This document shows, piece by piece, positions 1 to 8,162 of a DNA stretch of 41,317 nt; position 1 is the stretch's first letter; the number at the start of each line of letters is the position of its first letter. The DNA is taken from NCBI RefSeq assembly GCF_000768675.1, contig NZ_AVPI01000032.1:1-41317 (forward strand), in the 5' to 3' direction. Origin of the DNA: Knoellia flava TL1. GTDB lineage: Bacteria; Actinomycetota; Actinomycetes; Actinomycetales; Dermatophilaceae. The notes below the pieces were generated by a model. That model was not told the origin of the DNA, ran no database searches, and saw only the letters and a list, made by a program, of their open reading frames with translations. The position numbers were made by a program, and so were the translations under genes.

Positions 1-198
1 CACGCCGTAGGGGTCCGGCGGCGGCCGGCGCCCGCCGTGGCGCCCTCCGGTCCCGGTGCCCTCTCCGGCCGGCTCGCTGGGGTCCTGCCCTGCGCGGTGC
101 TCGCGAGACTCGGGCGACGGGTTCCGGTCGACGGGTGGCATGGGCCGCGTCGGGTCGACCGGGCGCACCGGCTCGGTCGGCTCGTCGCGGCGGCTCAC
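1..198 (-). CDS. Partial Pro-rich hypothetical protein downstream of mutY
   Basis: A reading frame opens with GTG at 198, overlapping the mutY stop as GTGA, and stays open to the left edge, so the 3' part is missing. The visible 66 residues are hydrophilic and disordered-looking, rich in Pro, Arg, Gly and Glu, beginning (M)SRRDEPTEPVRPVDPTRP; an internal ATG lies at 141. The four-base overlap suggests translational coupling to mutY. I do not recognise the family. A Pro-rich cytoplasmic N-terminus ahead of a membrane domain is one possibility but cannot be seen here. The frame could also be chance, because stops are rare in DNA this GC-rich. Confidence 0.45.
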   Translation of the reverse strand, partial: MSRRDEPTEPVRPVDPTRPMPPVDRNPSPESREHRAGQDPSEPAGEGTGTGGRHGGRRPPPDPYGV

Positions 199-1109
199 CC
201 CGCGACCTCCTCGACGCCGGGCAGGCCGAAGTGCTCGTCGCCGACCGGCTCGACGAGCCCGTCCTCGACGAGCCCGGCCAGGCACCGGTCGACCTGCTGC
301 TCGTCCCGACCGGGAGCAAGCGCCTCGCGCAGCACTGGTCCCGGGCTCTCGCGCAGCGCCTGGACGATGACCCCGCGCACCTGCCGGTCGGTGCCGTGCC
401 ACTTCTGTCCTCGCCGCGGAGGGCCGTCGTATGCCGGCCGCCCACCGAGCACCCACGCGCACCTGCCGACGACCGGGCAGTCGTCGCACCGCGGGCTGCG
501 GGCGGTGCAGACGAGCGCGCCGAGCTCCATGACGGCGACGTTCCACGTGGCGGCGTCCTCATCGTCGACGGGCAGGAGGTCGGCGGCGAGCGCCACTTCG
601 GCCCGCGTCATCGACGGCGCCGCCTGGGCCACGCCGCTGACCGCCCGCGCCTGGACGCGGCGGACGTTGGTGTCGACGACGACAGACCGGTCCCCGAAGG
701 CGAAGGCGGCGACGGCCGCCGCGGTGTAGTCGCCGATGCCGGGCAGTGCCCTCAGATCGGCCTCGTGGCGCGGCACCTCCCCATCATGCCGCTCGGTGAT
801 GACGACCGCGGCCTCGTGCAGGCGCAGCGCGCGGCGGGGGTAGCCGAGCCGGCCCCAGGCCCGCACGACCTCGCCGGGCGACTCGGCGGCGAGTTGCGCC
901 GGGGTGGGCCAGCGCTCCATCCACTGGCGCCAGATCGGTTCGACCCGGCCCAGCGGCGTCTGCTGCGACATGACCTCGGAGAGAAGGACGCCCCACGGCG
1001 AGCACGACGGCTCGCGCCACGGCAGCGGCCGGGAGTTGACGGCATACCAGTCGAGGACCGCGCCGTGCAGGGCGGCGAGGTCGGTCGCGGAGGGACGCAC
1101 GGCGCTCAC
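195..1109 (-). CDS. mutY: A/G-specific adenine glycosylase MutY
   Basis: Base-excision repair glycosylase that removes adenine mispaired with 8-oxoguanine. The 304-aa product has the family hallmarks in order: catalytic Glu45 in LLSEVMSQQT, the helix-hairpin-helix LPGIGDYTA (about 122-130), catalytic Asp146 in VVVDTNVRRV, and the [4Fe-4S] ligands C201-x6-C208-x2-C211-x5-C217. About 85 residues follow the cluster; this is short for MutY and leaves little room for the C-terminal NUDIX-like 8-oxoG recognition domain of E. coli MutY. Start is GTG at 1109, 15 bases after the disA stop, so co-transcription with disA and radA is likely. The 3' end overlaps the next gene by four bases. Confidence 0.95.
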   Translation of the reverse strand: MSAVRPSATDLAALHGAVLDWYAVNSRPLPWREPSCSPWGVLLSEVMSQQTPLGRVEPIWRQWMERWPTPAQLAAESPGEVVRAWGRLGYPRRALRLHEAAVVITERHDGEVPRHEADLRALPGIGDYTAAAVAAFAFGDRSVVVDTNVRRVQARAVSGVAQAAPSMTRAEVALAADLLPVDDEDAATWNVAVMELGALVCTARSPRCDDCPVVGRCAWVLGGRPAYDGPPRRGQKWHGTDRQVRGVIVQALRESPGPVLREALAPGRDEQQVDRCLAGLVEDGLVEPVGDEHFGLPGVEEVAG

Positions 1110-1124
1110 GGTGCCCGGCCCGGG

Positions 1125-2207
1125 TCAGACGTAGCGCTCGAGGATGCTGCTCTCCGCGAGTCGCGACAGGCCCTCGCGGACGAGCCGCGCACGGCCCTCG
1201 CCGACGCCCTCGACACTCATGAGGTCGTCGACACCGGCGGCGAGGAGCTTCTGGAGGCTGCCGAAGTGCTCGACGAGGCGGTCGACGATCGCGCCCGGGA
1301 GGCGGGGGACCTTGCTGAGCATGCGGTAGCCGAGCGGGCTCACCGAGGAGTCGAGCGCGTCACCGGACACGATGAAGCCGAGCGCCTTGGCGCCGGCGGA
1401 CGGGTCGAGCAGCTCGGTGGCGTCGATGTCGGTGAGGTTGGCGGTCGCCTGCGCCAGGTCGTGCTCGCCGCGCGACTCGTGCAGGTAGTCGCGGATGACG
1501 AGGCCGAGGTCGTCGGAGAGACCGCCGGTGAGCTCCTCCAGCTGGAGGCTGAGCAGGCGGCCGTCGGTGCCGAGCTGGAGGACGTAGTCGCCGATCTCGT
1601 CCTTGATCCGGCGCACCATCTCGAGGCGCTGGAGGACGTTGGCGACGTCGCGGACGGTGACGAGGTCCTCGATCTCGAGCGCGGAGAGGGTGCCGGTGAC
1701 CTCGTCGAGGCGCTGCTTGTAGCGCTCGAGGGTCTGCAGCGCCTGGTTGGCGCGGGAGAGGATCGCGCTCGAGTCCTCGAGGACGAAGCGGGACTCGCCG
1801 ACATAGAGGGCGACGATCCGCATCGACTGGCTCACCGAGACGACGGGGAAGCCGGTCTGCTTCGCGACCCGCTCCGCGGTGCGGTGGCGGGTGCCGGACT
1901 CGCTCGTCTCGATGGTGGCGTCAGGCACGAGCTGGGTCGCGGCGCGCAGGATCTTGGTGACGTCGCGGTCGCAGACGATGGCGCCATCCATCTTGGCCAG
2001 CTCGCGCAGGCGGGTGGCCGAGAACTCGACGTCGAGCGGGAAGCCGCCGGTCGCGATGGCGTCGACCGTGCGGTCCGTGCCGAGGACGATGAGGGCTCCG
2101 GTGCGTCCGCGAAGGATGCGTTCGAGGCCGTCACGCAGCTCGGTGCCGGGTGCGACGGCAGCGAGCGTCGTGCGCATCAACTCGTCCTCGTGCAGCGGCG
2201 TGGCCAC
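1125..2207 (-). CDS. disA: Diadenylate cyclase / DNA-integrity scanning protein DisA
   Basis: Octameric enzyme that condenses two ATP into c-di-AMP and is inhibited by branched DNA. The 360 aa match the usual length. The N-terminal DAC domain shows D74-G75-A76 (MDGAIVCDRD) and the GTRHRT motif at 105-110, both active-site signatures. A helical linker follows, and the C-terminal helix-hairpin-helix region ends with SVEGVGEGRARLVREGL, the DNA-binding part. GTG start at 2207, with a purine-rich GGAGGGAAG ribosome-binding site just upstream. It lies downstream of radA in the same orientation, the classical radA-disA pairing, but separated by a 181-base gap holding palindromic repeats, so it may have its own promoter or a processing signal. 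Confidence 0.97.
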   Translation of the reverse strand: MATPLHEDELMRTTLAAVAPGTELRDGLERILRGRTGALIVLGTDRTVDAIATGGFPLDVEFSATRLRELAKMDGAIVCDRDVTKILRAATQLVPDATIETSESGTRHRTAERVAKQTGFPVVSVSQSMRIVALYVGESRFVLEDSSAILSRANQALQTLERYKQRLDEVTGTLSALEIEDLVTVRDVANVLQRLEMVRRIKDEIGDYVLQLGTDGRLLSLQLEELTGGLSDDLGLVIRDYLHESRGEHDLAQATANLTDIDATELLDPSAGAKALGFIVSGDALDSSVSPLGYRMLSKVPRLPGAIVDRLVEHFGSLQKLLAAGVDDLMSVEGVGEGRARLVREGLSRLAESSILERYV

Positions 2208-2290
2208 GTGCTTCCCTCCAGTCGTCGCAGGTCAGGTCTCCCTGACCCGATGGCGAGTCTAACGGCGTCGGGCCGAGCTCCCCACGATCC

Positions 2291-2388
2291 GGTTCGCGAA
2301 CCCCCTTGTCGCTCGCGAGCCGGTCCGAACAGGCGCGGGAGCAACGGTGCGGTTCGCGAACCTCGTCGGGCGCCTCCGGCCGGGTTCG
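2291..2388. repeat. Phased palindromes in the radA-disA gap
   Basis: The 12-base perfect palindrome GGTTCGCGAACC occurs at 2291-2302 and again at 2351-2362. Between them lies a degenerate copy beginning GGTCCGAAC at 2322, and a half copy GGTTCG lies at 2383-2388 beside the radA stop. The four starts are 29-32 bases apart, about three helical turns. The rest of the 181-base gap shows no gene. It precedes disA on the minus strand, so multi-site operator or leader structure are the natural readings; neither is proven. Confidence 0.5.
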
Positions 2389-3774
2389 TCAGCCGACGGG
2401 CGTCACGGAGAGCTGGACCGCCTCGAGGACGCTGCCCACCTCGATGACGCGCAGCCCGTCGGGAACCGGGCCTCCCCCGACGACGCCCGGGGGCACGATC
2501 GCCGTGGTGAAGCCCAGCCGCGAGGCTTCGGCGAGCCGGCGGTGGGCGCCGGTCACCGGGCGCAGCTCACCGGCGAGCCCGACCTCCCCGAACGCGACGG
2601 TGCCCGGCGGGAGGGGCTGGTCGTTGATCGCGCTGGCGAGGGCGAGCGTGACGGCGAGGTCAGAGGCCGGCTCGGTGATGCGCACCCCGCCCACGGTCGA
2701 CGCGAACACGTCCTTGCGCCCGATGGGCGCACGGGCGCGGGTGCCGAGCACCGCGAGGATCATGCCGACCCGCGCGGAGTCCAGGCCGCTCGTCGCCCGC
2801 CGCGGGTTGGGCACCTCGCTCTGGTCGACGAGCGCCTGCACCTCGGTGACGAGCGGGCGGCGGCCCTCGAGCGTCACCGTGACGCACGTGCCGGGAACGG
2901 CTGCGGTGCGGTTGGAGAGGAAGAGCCCGCTCGGGTCGGTGAGGCCGGTGATGCCGACGTCGGACAGGTCGAAGCAACCGACCTCGTCGGTGGGGCCGTA
3001 GCGGTTCTTCACCGCCCGGACGAGCCGCAGGCGACTGTGCCGGTCGCCCTCGAACTGGACGACGACATCGACGAGGTGCTCGAGGACCCGCGGGCCGGCG
3101 ATCGAGCCGTCCTTGGTGACGTGGCCGACGAGCAGGGTCGCGATGCCCCGGGACTTGGCGGTGGCGATGATGCTCGCCGCGACCTCGCGAACCTGCGAGA
3201 CGTTGCCCGCGGAGCCGTCGACCTCGGCGCTGCTGATCGTCTGCACCGAGTCGACGACGAGGAGGTCGGGCGCGACCTGGTCGATCTGGCCGAGGACGGT
3301 GGCGAGGTCGGTCTCGGACGCGAGGTAGAGGGTGCGTGCCATCGCCTCGATGCGCTCGGCCCGGCTGCGCACCTGCGCTGCCGACTCCTCGCCGCTGACG
3401 TAGAGGACGCGTCGCTCGGCACCCGGCTCGCCACCACGCGCAGCGCGGCCGGCGACGTCGAGGAGCAGGGTCGACTTGCCGATGCCGGGCTCGCCGGCGA
3501 CGAGGACCACGGCCCCGGGCACGAGCCCGCCACCGAGGACGCGGTCGAACTCGGGCACACCGGTGCCGCGAGCCTCGGCCCGGCTGGAGTCGACTTCACC
3601 GATGGGCACCGCCGGGCGCTCGACGCTCTTGACGGCGGTCGTGCGCGCGCTCACCGCACCGACCTCGGTCACCGATCCCCACGCCTGGCACTCGCCGCAG
3701 CGGCCCACCCACTTGACGGTCGTCCACCCGCACTCCGTGCACCGGTATGCCGGTCGCGCGCCCTTCGCTGCCAT
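2389..3774 (-). CDS. radA: DNA repair protein RadA (Sms)
   Basis: RecA-like ATPase/helicase that drives branch migration during recombination. The 461-aa product begins with the diagnostic zinc finger C12-x2-C15 ... C26-x2-C29 (RCTECGW, GRCGECQ). Walker A GEPGIGKST is at about 94-102. The RadA-specific KNRxG motif is present as KNRYG, followed by the Lon-protease-like C-terminal domain (VGMILAVLGTRARAPIGRKD region). I chose ATG 3774; a TTG three codons upstream (3783) is in frame but would fall almost on the end of the preceding MFS gene. It is followed by disA, mutY and the edge gene, all in one direction. The word GTATGCCG lies in codons for Pro-Ala-Tyr near residue 9 and imposes a GCA Ala codon. 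Confidence 0.96.
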   Translation of the reverse strand: MAAKGARPAYRCTECGWTTVKWVGRCGECQAWGSVTEVGAVSARTTAVKSVERPAVPIGEVDSSRAEARGTGVPEFDRVLGGGLVPGAVVLVAGEPGIGKSTLLLDVAGRAARGGEPGAERRVLYVSGEESAAQVRSRAERIEAMARTLYLASETDLATVLGQIDQVAPDLLVVDSVQTISSAEVDGSAGNVSQVREVAASIIATAKSRGIATLLVGHVTKDGSIAGPRVLEHLVDVVVQFEGDRHSRLRLVRAVKNRYGPTDEVGCFDLSDVGITGLTDPSGLFLSNRTAAVPGTCVTVTLEGRRPLVTEVQALVDQSEVPNPRRATSGLDSARVGMILAVLGTRARAPIGRKDVFASTVGGVRITEPASDLAVTLALASAINDQPLPPGTVAFGEVGLAGELRPVTGAHRRLAEASRLGFTTAIVPPGVVGGGPVPDGLRVIEVGSVLEAVQLSVTPVG

Positions 3775-3789
3775 GGCCGCCAACCTAGG

Positions 3790-4944
3790 TCAGGGCACCG
3801 ACACCGGCTCGGCGACGCCCCGGGCGGCGTGGCCGGCGGCGAGGGCGAGCGAGAGCCCGGCGGCCGCCAGCCAGAGGACGGCCGGCCCACGGTCGAGCAG
3901 CGGGGCCGACACGAGTGGGGCGACGACGGTGGCCACGCCCCACGAGAGCCCGAAGATCGTCATGACCGCGGCGCCGAGGCCCGGGCCACCCATGCGGGCG
4001 GCCGTCGCCTGGTAGGTGCCGAGCAGGAACGCCCCGCTCGCGCCCTCGAGGACGGCACCGGCGACGAGCCCGGTGACCGAGCCCGTCGCCCACAACCCGA
4101 GGCCCGCGGCGAGGACGAGGTGACCGACCACGAGGGCTGTGACGGCCGGCATACGGGTCTCGACGCGGGCGAGGAGCCGCTGCGCGCCGATCGCCGAGGC
4201 GGCCGCGGCGGCGAGCAGCCAGCCGGTCATCGACGTCGGGTGGCCGGCGCGGTCGACGGCCAGCGGAAGCATGAAGACGATGACCATGACGAGGGTCGCG
4301 TGGACCGTGCCCACCCCGGTCCACGCGAGCAGCCGCGGGGTGAGGGCCGAGCGCCACGGCGACGGGTGCCGCTCCGCGTGCGCCGACGGGAGCAGGACGA
4401 GGGCGGCGACCGCCGCGAGCGCGCTCGAGACGGCGTCGCACACGAAGATCGCCGAGACGCCCCAGCGCCCGAGCAGCGCCGCGAGCAGGCCGGAGACGAC
4501 ACCGGCGACGGCGAGGGTCGACCACAGCAGCGCGAAGGCCGACGCCTGCCGTGACGGCTCGATGGTCTCGGCGATGACGGCCTGCGTCGCGGGCTCGACG
4601 ATCTCGTAGGCGAGCCCGAGCGCGAGGACCGCCGCGACGACGACGGGGACGGAGTCGCCGAGCGCGATCGCGAGCAGCGCGACGGCACCGGCGAGGAGCC
4701 CGCCGGCGATCGTCCAGCGCGCTCCGACCCGGGTGGCGAAGACGCCGCCGAGGATCCGGCTCGGGACGGTGCAGGCACCGAAGACGGCGAGGACGACCCC
4801 GACGGCTGACAGCGACATCCCGAGGTCACGGGCGAGCCGCAGCCCGAGGAAGCTCATCCCGAACCCGCCGAGTCGGTTGACGACCCGCACGGCGACGACG
4901 GCGTGCAGGACGGAGCTCGGCTGGGTCAGGGGCACGGCCGACAC
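3790..4944 (-). CDS. Major facilitator superfamily transporter
   Basis: Integral membrane protein of about 384 aa with some twelve hydrophobic segments, consistent with a single MFS domain. The loop between helices 2 and 3 (VPSRILGGVFATRVGARW) resembles the MFS motif A region (GxLaDrxGrR). Substrate cannot be told from sequence; drug or metabolite efflux is the usual default for such small MFS proteins. The start is uncertain: in-frame candidates are TTG 4965, GTG 4944 and GTG 4935. I take 4944 because 4965 lies directly against the upstream terminator hairpin. The stop is 15 bases before radA, so the two may be co-transcribed. It is isolated from the ribosomal operon by the terminator at 4970-5004. 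Confidence 0.85.
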   Translation of the reverse strand: MSAVPLTQPSSVLHAVVAVRVVNRLGGFGMSFLGLRLARDLGMSLSAVGVVLAVFGACTVPSRILGGVFATRVGARWTIAGGLLAGAVALLAIALGDSVPVVVAAVLALGLAYEIVEPATQAVIAETIEPSRQASAFALLWSTLAVAGVVSGLLAALLGRWGVSAIFVCDAVSSALAAVAALVLLPSAHAERHPSPWRSALTPRLLAWTGVGTVHATLVMVIVFMLPLAVDRAGHPTSMTGWLLAAAAASAIGAQRLLARVETRMPAVTALVVGHLVLAAGLGLWATGSVTGLVAGAVLEGASGAFLLGTYQATAARMGGPGLGAAVMTIFGLSWGVATVVAPLVSAPLLDRGPAVLWLAAAGLSLALAAGHAARGVAEPVSVP

Positions 4945-4969
4945 CGTATGCCGTCGGCCGGACAACGCG

Positions 4970-5004
4970 GCAGCGCCCGCTCCCCGTGCGGGGGCGGGCG
5001 CTGC
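4970..5004 (-). terminator. Terminator hairpin of the rpsF-rplI operon
   Basis: Perfect stem GCAGCGCCCGC (4970-4980) with GCGGGCGCTGC (4994-5004), continued inward by CCCC/GGGG around a GTGC loop. It lies 24 bases past the rplI stop on the minus strand. There is no clear U-tract, which is common for actinobacterial hairpin terminators. Confidence 0.8.
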
Positions 5005-5028
5005 GGTGGTGCGTCGTGGGTGGCTGGA

Positions 5029-5475
5029 TCAGCCGGCGACGACGTTGAGCGCGACCTTGGCCTGGACCTCGGGGTGCAGGCGGACGAGGGCCTCGTGGGC
5101 GCCCGTGGTCTTGATCGGGGTGGGGACCTCGATCTTGCGCTTGTCGATCTCGGTGCCGATGGCGTCCTTGACGGCCGCGGCGATGTCGGCGGTGGAGACG
5201 GCGCCGAAGAGGCGACCCTCCTTGCCGGCGTGCGCCGGGACGTTGACGGCCTTCGACTCGAGGTTGCCCTTGATCGACTGGGCCTCCTCGAGCGACTTCA
5301 CCGCGCGGACCTCACGGCCCTTGGCGATGGAGTCGACCTGCTTCTGGGCGCCCTTGGTCCACGCCGTCGCGAGACCGCGGCGGAAGAGGAAGTTGCGGGC
5401 GTAGCCGTCCTTGACGTCGACGACGTCACCGGCGGTCCCGAGGTTGGAGACCTCGTGCGTGAGAATGACCTTCAT
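5029..5475 (-). CDS. rplI: 50S ribosomal protein L9
   Basis: 148 aa, the normal L9 length. The N-terminal rRNA-binding domain opens [20 protein letters not shown] and contains the conserved [13 protein letters not shown] stretch. A long connecting helix follows (about 40-80), then the C-terminal domain with [15 protein letters not shown]9 binds 23S rRNA near the L1 stalk base. It is the last gene of the rpsF-ssb-rpsR-rplI operon, 26 bases after rpsR, with an AGGAGAGA-type ribosome-binding site before ATG 5475, and is followed by a strong hairpin. Confidence 0.98.
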   Translation of the reverse strand: MKVILTHEVSNLGTAGDVVDVKDGYARNFLFRRGLATAWTKGAQKQVDSIAKGREVRAVKSLEEAQSIKGNLESKAVNVPAHAGKEGRLFGAVSTADIAAAVKDAIGTEIDKRKIEVPTPIKTTGAHEALVRLHPEVQAKVALNVVAG

Positions 5476-5501
5476 GTTCTCTCTCCTTCGGTGGTCGCGC
5501 G

Positions 5502-5738
5502 TCAGCGGGACGAGCTGGAGTAGGGAAGGAGCGCCATCTCACGGGCGTTCTTGACCGCGTTGGCGATCAGACGCTGCTCCTGGACGGACACGCCGGTCAC
5601 CCGACGGGCGCGGATCTTGCCGCGGTCGGAGATGAACTTGCGCAGCAGCGCAGTGTCCTTGTAGTCGATGTTCTCAACCTTCGCCGCCTTGAGCGGGTTG
5701 GCCTTCTTCTTGGGCTTGCGCACAACTGGCTTGGCCAT
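5502..5738 (-). CDS. rpsR: 30S ribosomal protein S18 (cysteine-free form)
   Basis: 78 aa. S18 pairs with S6 on the 30S platform. Core motifs [18 protein letters not shown] and RRVTG are intact. The N-terminus reads [19 protein letters not shown], where zinc-binding actinobacterial S18 carries a CxxC pair (as in M. tuberculosis RpsR1, CVFC), and [10 protein letters not shown] replaces the cysteine-containing VTGNCVQHQR. No cysteine remains, so this is a zinc-independent form at the canonical locus, which I believe is usual in Micrococcales. It lies between ssb (83-base gap) and rplI (26-base gap) in one operon. Confidence 0.97.
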   Translation of the reverse strand: MAKPVVRKPKKKANPLKAAKVENIDYKDTALLRKFISDRGKIRARRVTGVSVQEQRLIANAVKNAREMALLPYSSSSR

Positions 5739-5821
5739 CGTGGTGCTCTCCTTCTGCCGAGTGCCTCGGCGGATGAGCCCTGGTCACCCAGGGATGGTGT
5801 GAATCTGTGGTGGTTGTCGAA

Positions 5822-6412
5822 TCAGAAGGGGGGCTCGTCGTAGGCGGGGGCGTTGCCCCAGCCTCCCTGGCCACCCTGCTGTCCCTGCGAACCCTGCTGC
5901 GGCGCCTGCTGGCCACCGCCCTGGTTCCAGCCGCCGCCCTGGCCGCCCTGCTGCCCGCCACCCTGGGGTGCGGAGCCGCCGGTGGCCCACGGGTCGTGCT
6001 GGCCGGAGCCACCCTGGTCGCCGCCGAAGCCGCCACCGCCGCCACCGCGGGAGGTCTTGTTGACCTTCGCCGTCGCGTACTTCATCGAGGGGCCGACCTC
6101 GTCGACGTCCATCTCGATGACGGTGCGCTTCTCACCCTCCTTGGTCTCGTAGGAACGAGACTTCAGGCGGCCGGTGACGATGACGCGGGTGCCCCGCTGG
6201 AGGGACTCGGCGACGTTCTCCGCCGCGTCACGCCAGACCGAGCAGCGCATGAACAGCGTCTCGCCGTCCTTCCACTCGTTGCTCTGCCGGTCGAACGTGC
6301 GCGGCGTGGAGGCCACGGTGAAGTTCGCGACGGCAGCGCCCGACGGGGTGAAGCGCAGCTCGGGGTCACCGGTGAGGTTCCCGACGATCGTGATGACGGT
6401 CTCGCCTGCCAT
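5822..6412 (-). CDS. ssb: Single-stranded DNA-binding protein
   Basis: 196 aa. The N-terminal OB-fold (about 1-115) contains [20 protein letters not shown] and the [13 protein letters not shown] strand. From about 120 the chain is a Gly/Gln-rich disordered linker with many GGQ repeats. It ends in the acidic tip DEPPF, the SSB peptide that recruits repair and replication partners. It acts as a tetramer at forks and repair sites. Position between rpsF and rpsR is the conserved bacterial arrangement. The Gly/Gln linker is low-complexity at DNA level and produces long artefact frames on the opposite strand. Confidence 0.97.
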   Translation of the reverse strand: MAGETVITIVGNLTGDPELRFTPSGAAVANFTVASTPRTFDRQSNEWKDGETLFMRCSVWRDAAENVAESLQRGTRVIVTGRLKSRSYETKEGEKRTVIEMDVDEVGPSMKYATAKVNKTSRGGGGGGFGGDQGGSGQHDPWATGGSAPQGGGQQGGQGGGWNQGGGQQAPQQGSQGQQGGQGGWGNAPAYDEPPF

Positions 6413-6519
6413 GGATCAGATCCCCTTTGGTCTGGTGCAAAACGACGATGGGTATGCGGTGCTGGTGCGGGTGGCTCAGGTGGTGCAGGGTCCAGCGGGT
6501 GTCGCTGGGGTGGAGACGA

Positions 6520-6807
6520 TCAGGCGGAGGGACGAAGGAGCTTCGTCCGCATGATCGACTCGTTGAGGCCGAGCTGGCGGTCCAGCTCCTTGGCCGTGGC
6601 CGGCTCCGAGGTGAAGTTGACGACGGCGTAGATGCCCTCGGCCTTCTTCTTGATCTCGTAGGCCAGGCGACGACGGCCCCAGATGTCGACGTTGTCGACG
6701 GTGCCACCGTCCTTGGTGATCACCGTGAGGAACTTGTCGAGCGACGGCTGCACCGTGCGGTCGTCAAGCTCCGGGTCGAGGATGACCATGAGTTCGTACT
6801 GACGCAT
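6520..6807 (-). CDS. rpsF: 30S ribosomal protein S6
   Basis: 95 aa, the standard S6 length without a glutamate tail. It starts [16 protein letters not shown] and contains [20 protein letters not shown], the conserved S18/rRNA-contacting part. It is the first gene of the rpsF-ssb-rpsR-rplI operon. ATG 6807 has a GGAGG Shine-Dalgarno at 6823-6819 that can pair with an upstream CCTCC, see the leader element. The 107 bases between rpsF and ssb contain no gene that I can see. Confidence 0.98.
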   Translation of the reverse strand: MRQYELMVILDPELDDRTVQPSLDKFLTVITKDGGTVDNVDIWGRRRLAYEIKKKAEGIYAVVNFTSEPATAKELDRQLGLNESIMRTKLLRPSA

Positions 6808-6818
6808 GCGTTAACCCG

Positions 6819-6861
6819 CCTCCTTCGGTCTGAACGGTCACGGTCTCTCCGTGACAGGAGG
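6819..6861 (-). promoter_or_regulatory. Putative S6:S18-binding leader of rpsF
   Basis: On the minus strand the leader folds as CCTCC (6861-6857), inner stem GTCACGG (6855-6849) with CCGTGAC (6843-6837) closed by AGAGA, then a bulge ending ACCGAA, then GGAGG (6823-6819). The outer pairing hides the rpsF Shine-Dalgarno. A hairpin next to a CCG-containing bulge ahead of rpsF is the known architecture of the S6:S18 autoregulatory motif. Fold and sequence are seen; protein binding is inferred. Confidence 0.5.
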
Positions 6862-6945
6862 GTATGCATCGCTGCCGACACCGCCGTGGAGCTGTCCACA
6901 GGGCACAAGGCAACCGTGCAAGGGTACCGGCTGCACGGCATACGG

Positions 6946-8160
6946 CTAAATCCGGCGCGGGTCCTCGGAAGTGGCGGACTGCCACGCGCGCACGGCGAGC
7001 CAGGCGACGGCGGCGACCCGCCCGAGGAGGGCGACGGCATACCAGCCCGCGGGGAGTGAGCGGTCGGGATCGGAGAGCCCGCCGAGGTAGAGCCAGACGG
7101 CGACGAAGTGCACCGCCTCCGCGAGCGCCCAGACGAGGTGGTCGCGCCACCGCAGCCCGGCGAGCGCGACGAGCGGCACGAGCCAGAGCGAGGCCTGCAC
7201 CGGGAAGCTCTTGCCGGTGACGAGGACGACGGCGACGACGACGAGGGCGGCGGCGCCGATGCGGGGCACGCTCGGCGAGCCGAGGACGAGCAGCGCACCG
7301 AGGCCCACGGCGACGACGACGCCGAGGACGGCCACCGCCGTGAGGACCCCTGCGGACCACGGGCTGCCGGAGAGGGTCGGGACGTACCAGACCGAGCCGA
7401 GCCCGGCGAGGCTGTCGGCCCACAGGCCCCACGAACGGGTGAGGAGCACCGGCCGGACCAGGAGCAGCGGCACGGCGACGACCGCGACGGCCGTCAGCGC
7501 GCCGGCAGCGACCCGGACGAGCTCGCGCTCGCGCCCCGTGCGCCACGCGAGGACCGCGACGACGACGAGCAGCAGACCGGGGTAGGTGCGGGCGAGGAAC
7601 CCGGCCCCGAGGAGGGCGCCGGCCAGCGCCGGATGTCGGCGCGACCAGGCCCACAGCCCACCCGTCGCCAGCGTGACGCCGAGGAGGTCCGGCGAGAGGA
7701 GCAGCGTGAGCGCAGCGACGGGCGCGAGGACGACGTGGTGCGCCCCGAGTGCGCCGCGCGGCCCCGCGTCGCGCACCCACCAGCCGATGAGGACGAGCGC
7801 GACCAGCGACAGCAGCGCCCAGACGCCGAGGACCCAGCGCTGGGTCGCGAGCGGGTCGCCGCCGGGGCCAAGGCCCGCGACCGTCGAGACGAGGGCCGAC
7901 GTGAGCGGCGGGTGGTCGAGCGGGACGTCACCGCGCAGCCAGGCCGCGAGCCCGCCGGAGGCTCCGGTCGTCTGCGTCGAGACGGCGAGGTCGGAGTAGC
8001 AGAACCGCCAGAACGGCTCCTGGCCTCCCCAGCCGCGGTCGAGGCACGGCGCCTGCTTCCACAACGACGCGAGCACCGGCAGCGCTGCGAGCAGCGCCAC
8101 CGGTGCGAACGCGGCGGTGGGTCCCCCGGGACCCGCCCGGTCGGGGACGGGCGAGGTCAC
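6946..8160 (-). CDS. Polytopic GT-C glycosyltransferase, GT87/DUF2029 type
   Basis: 404-aa membrane protein with roughly ten hydrophobic helices. An early luminal loop (KQAPCLDRGWGGQEPFWRFC, about 35-55) carries acidic residues and two cysteines where GT-C polyprenyl-phosphate sugar transferases hold their catalytic Asp. The downstream loop PLDHPPLTSA and the cytoplasmic ARTYPG segment are typical of this family. It probably transfers a sugar from a polyprenyl-phosphate donor to an envelope acceptor; donor and acceptor are unknown. GTG start at 8160 lies two bases after the ponA-like stop, so the two genes are co-expressed. The same neighbour pair occurs in mycobacteria (ponA1-Rv0051). A 138-base gap separates it from rpsF. 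Confidence 0.85.
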   Translation of the reverse strand: MTSPVPDRAGPGGPTAAFAPVALLAALPVLASLWKQAPCLDRGWGGQEPFWRFCYSDLAVSTQTTGASGGLAAWLRGDVPLDHPPLTSALVSTVAGLGPGGDPLATQRWVLGVWALLSLVALVLIGWWVRDAGPRGALGAHHVVLAPVAALTLLLSPDLLGVTLATGGLWAWSRRHPALAGALLGAGFLARTYPGLLLVVVAVLAWRTGRERELVRVAAGALTAVAVVAVPLLLVRPVLLTRSWGLWADSLAGLGSVWYVPTLSGSPWSAGVLTAVAVLGVVVAVGLGALLVLGSPSVPRIGAAALVVVAVVLVTGKSFPVQASLWLVPLVALAGLRWRDHLVWALAEAVHFVAVWLYLGGLSDPDRSLPAGWYAVALLGRVAAVAWLAVRAWQSATSEDPRRI

Positions 8161-8162
8161 GC

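Noticed and set aside
2291-2362. LexA/SOS boxes before disA
   Set aside because: The actinobacterial SOS box is GAAC-N4-GTTC; here the order is GTTC-GC-GAAC, the opposite arrangement.
135-2447. Long plus-strand frame opposite mutY and disA (and similar frames opposite radA, giant genes and M6 protease)
   Set aside because: Antisense shadows of clear minus-strand genes; composition is Arg/Ala/Asp-rich with no domain, as expected from GC-rich DNA lacking stops.
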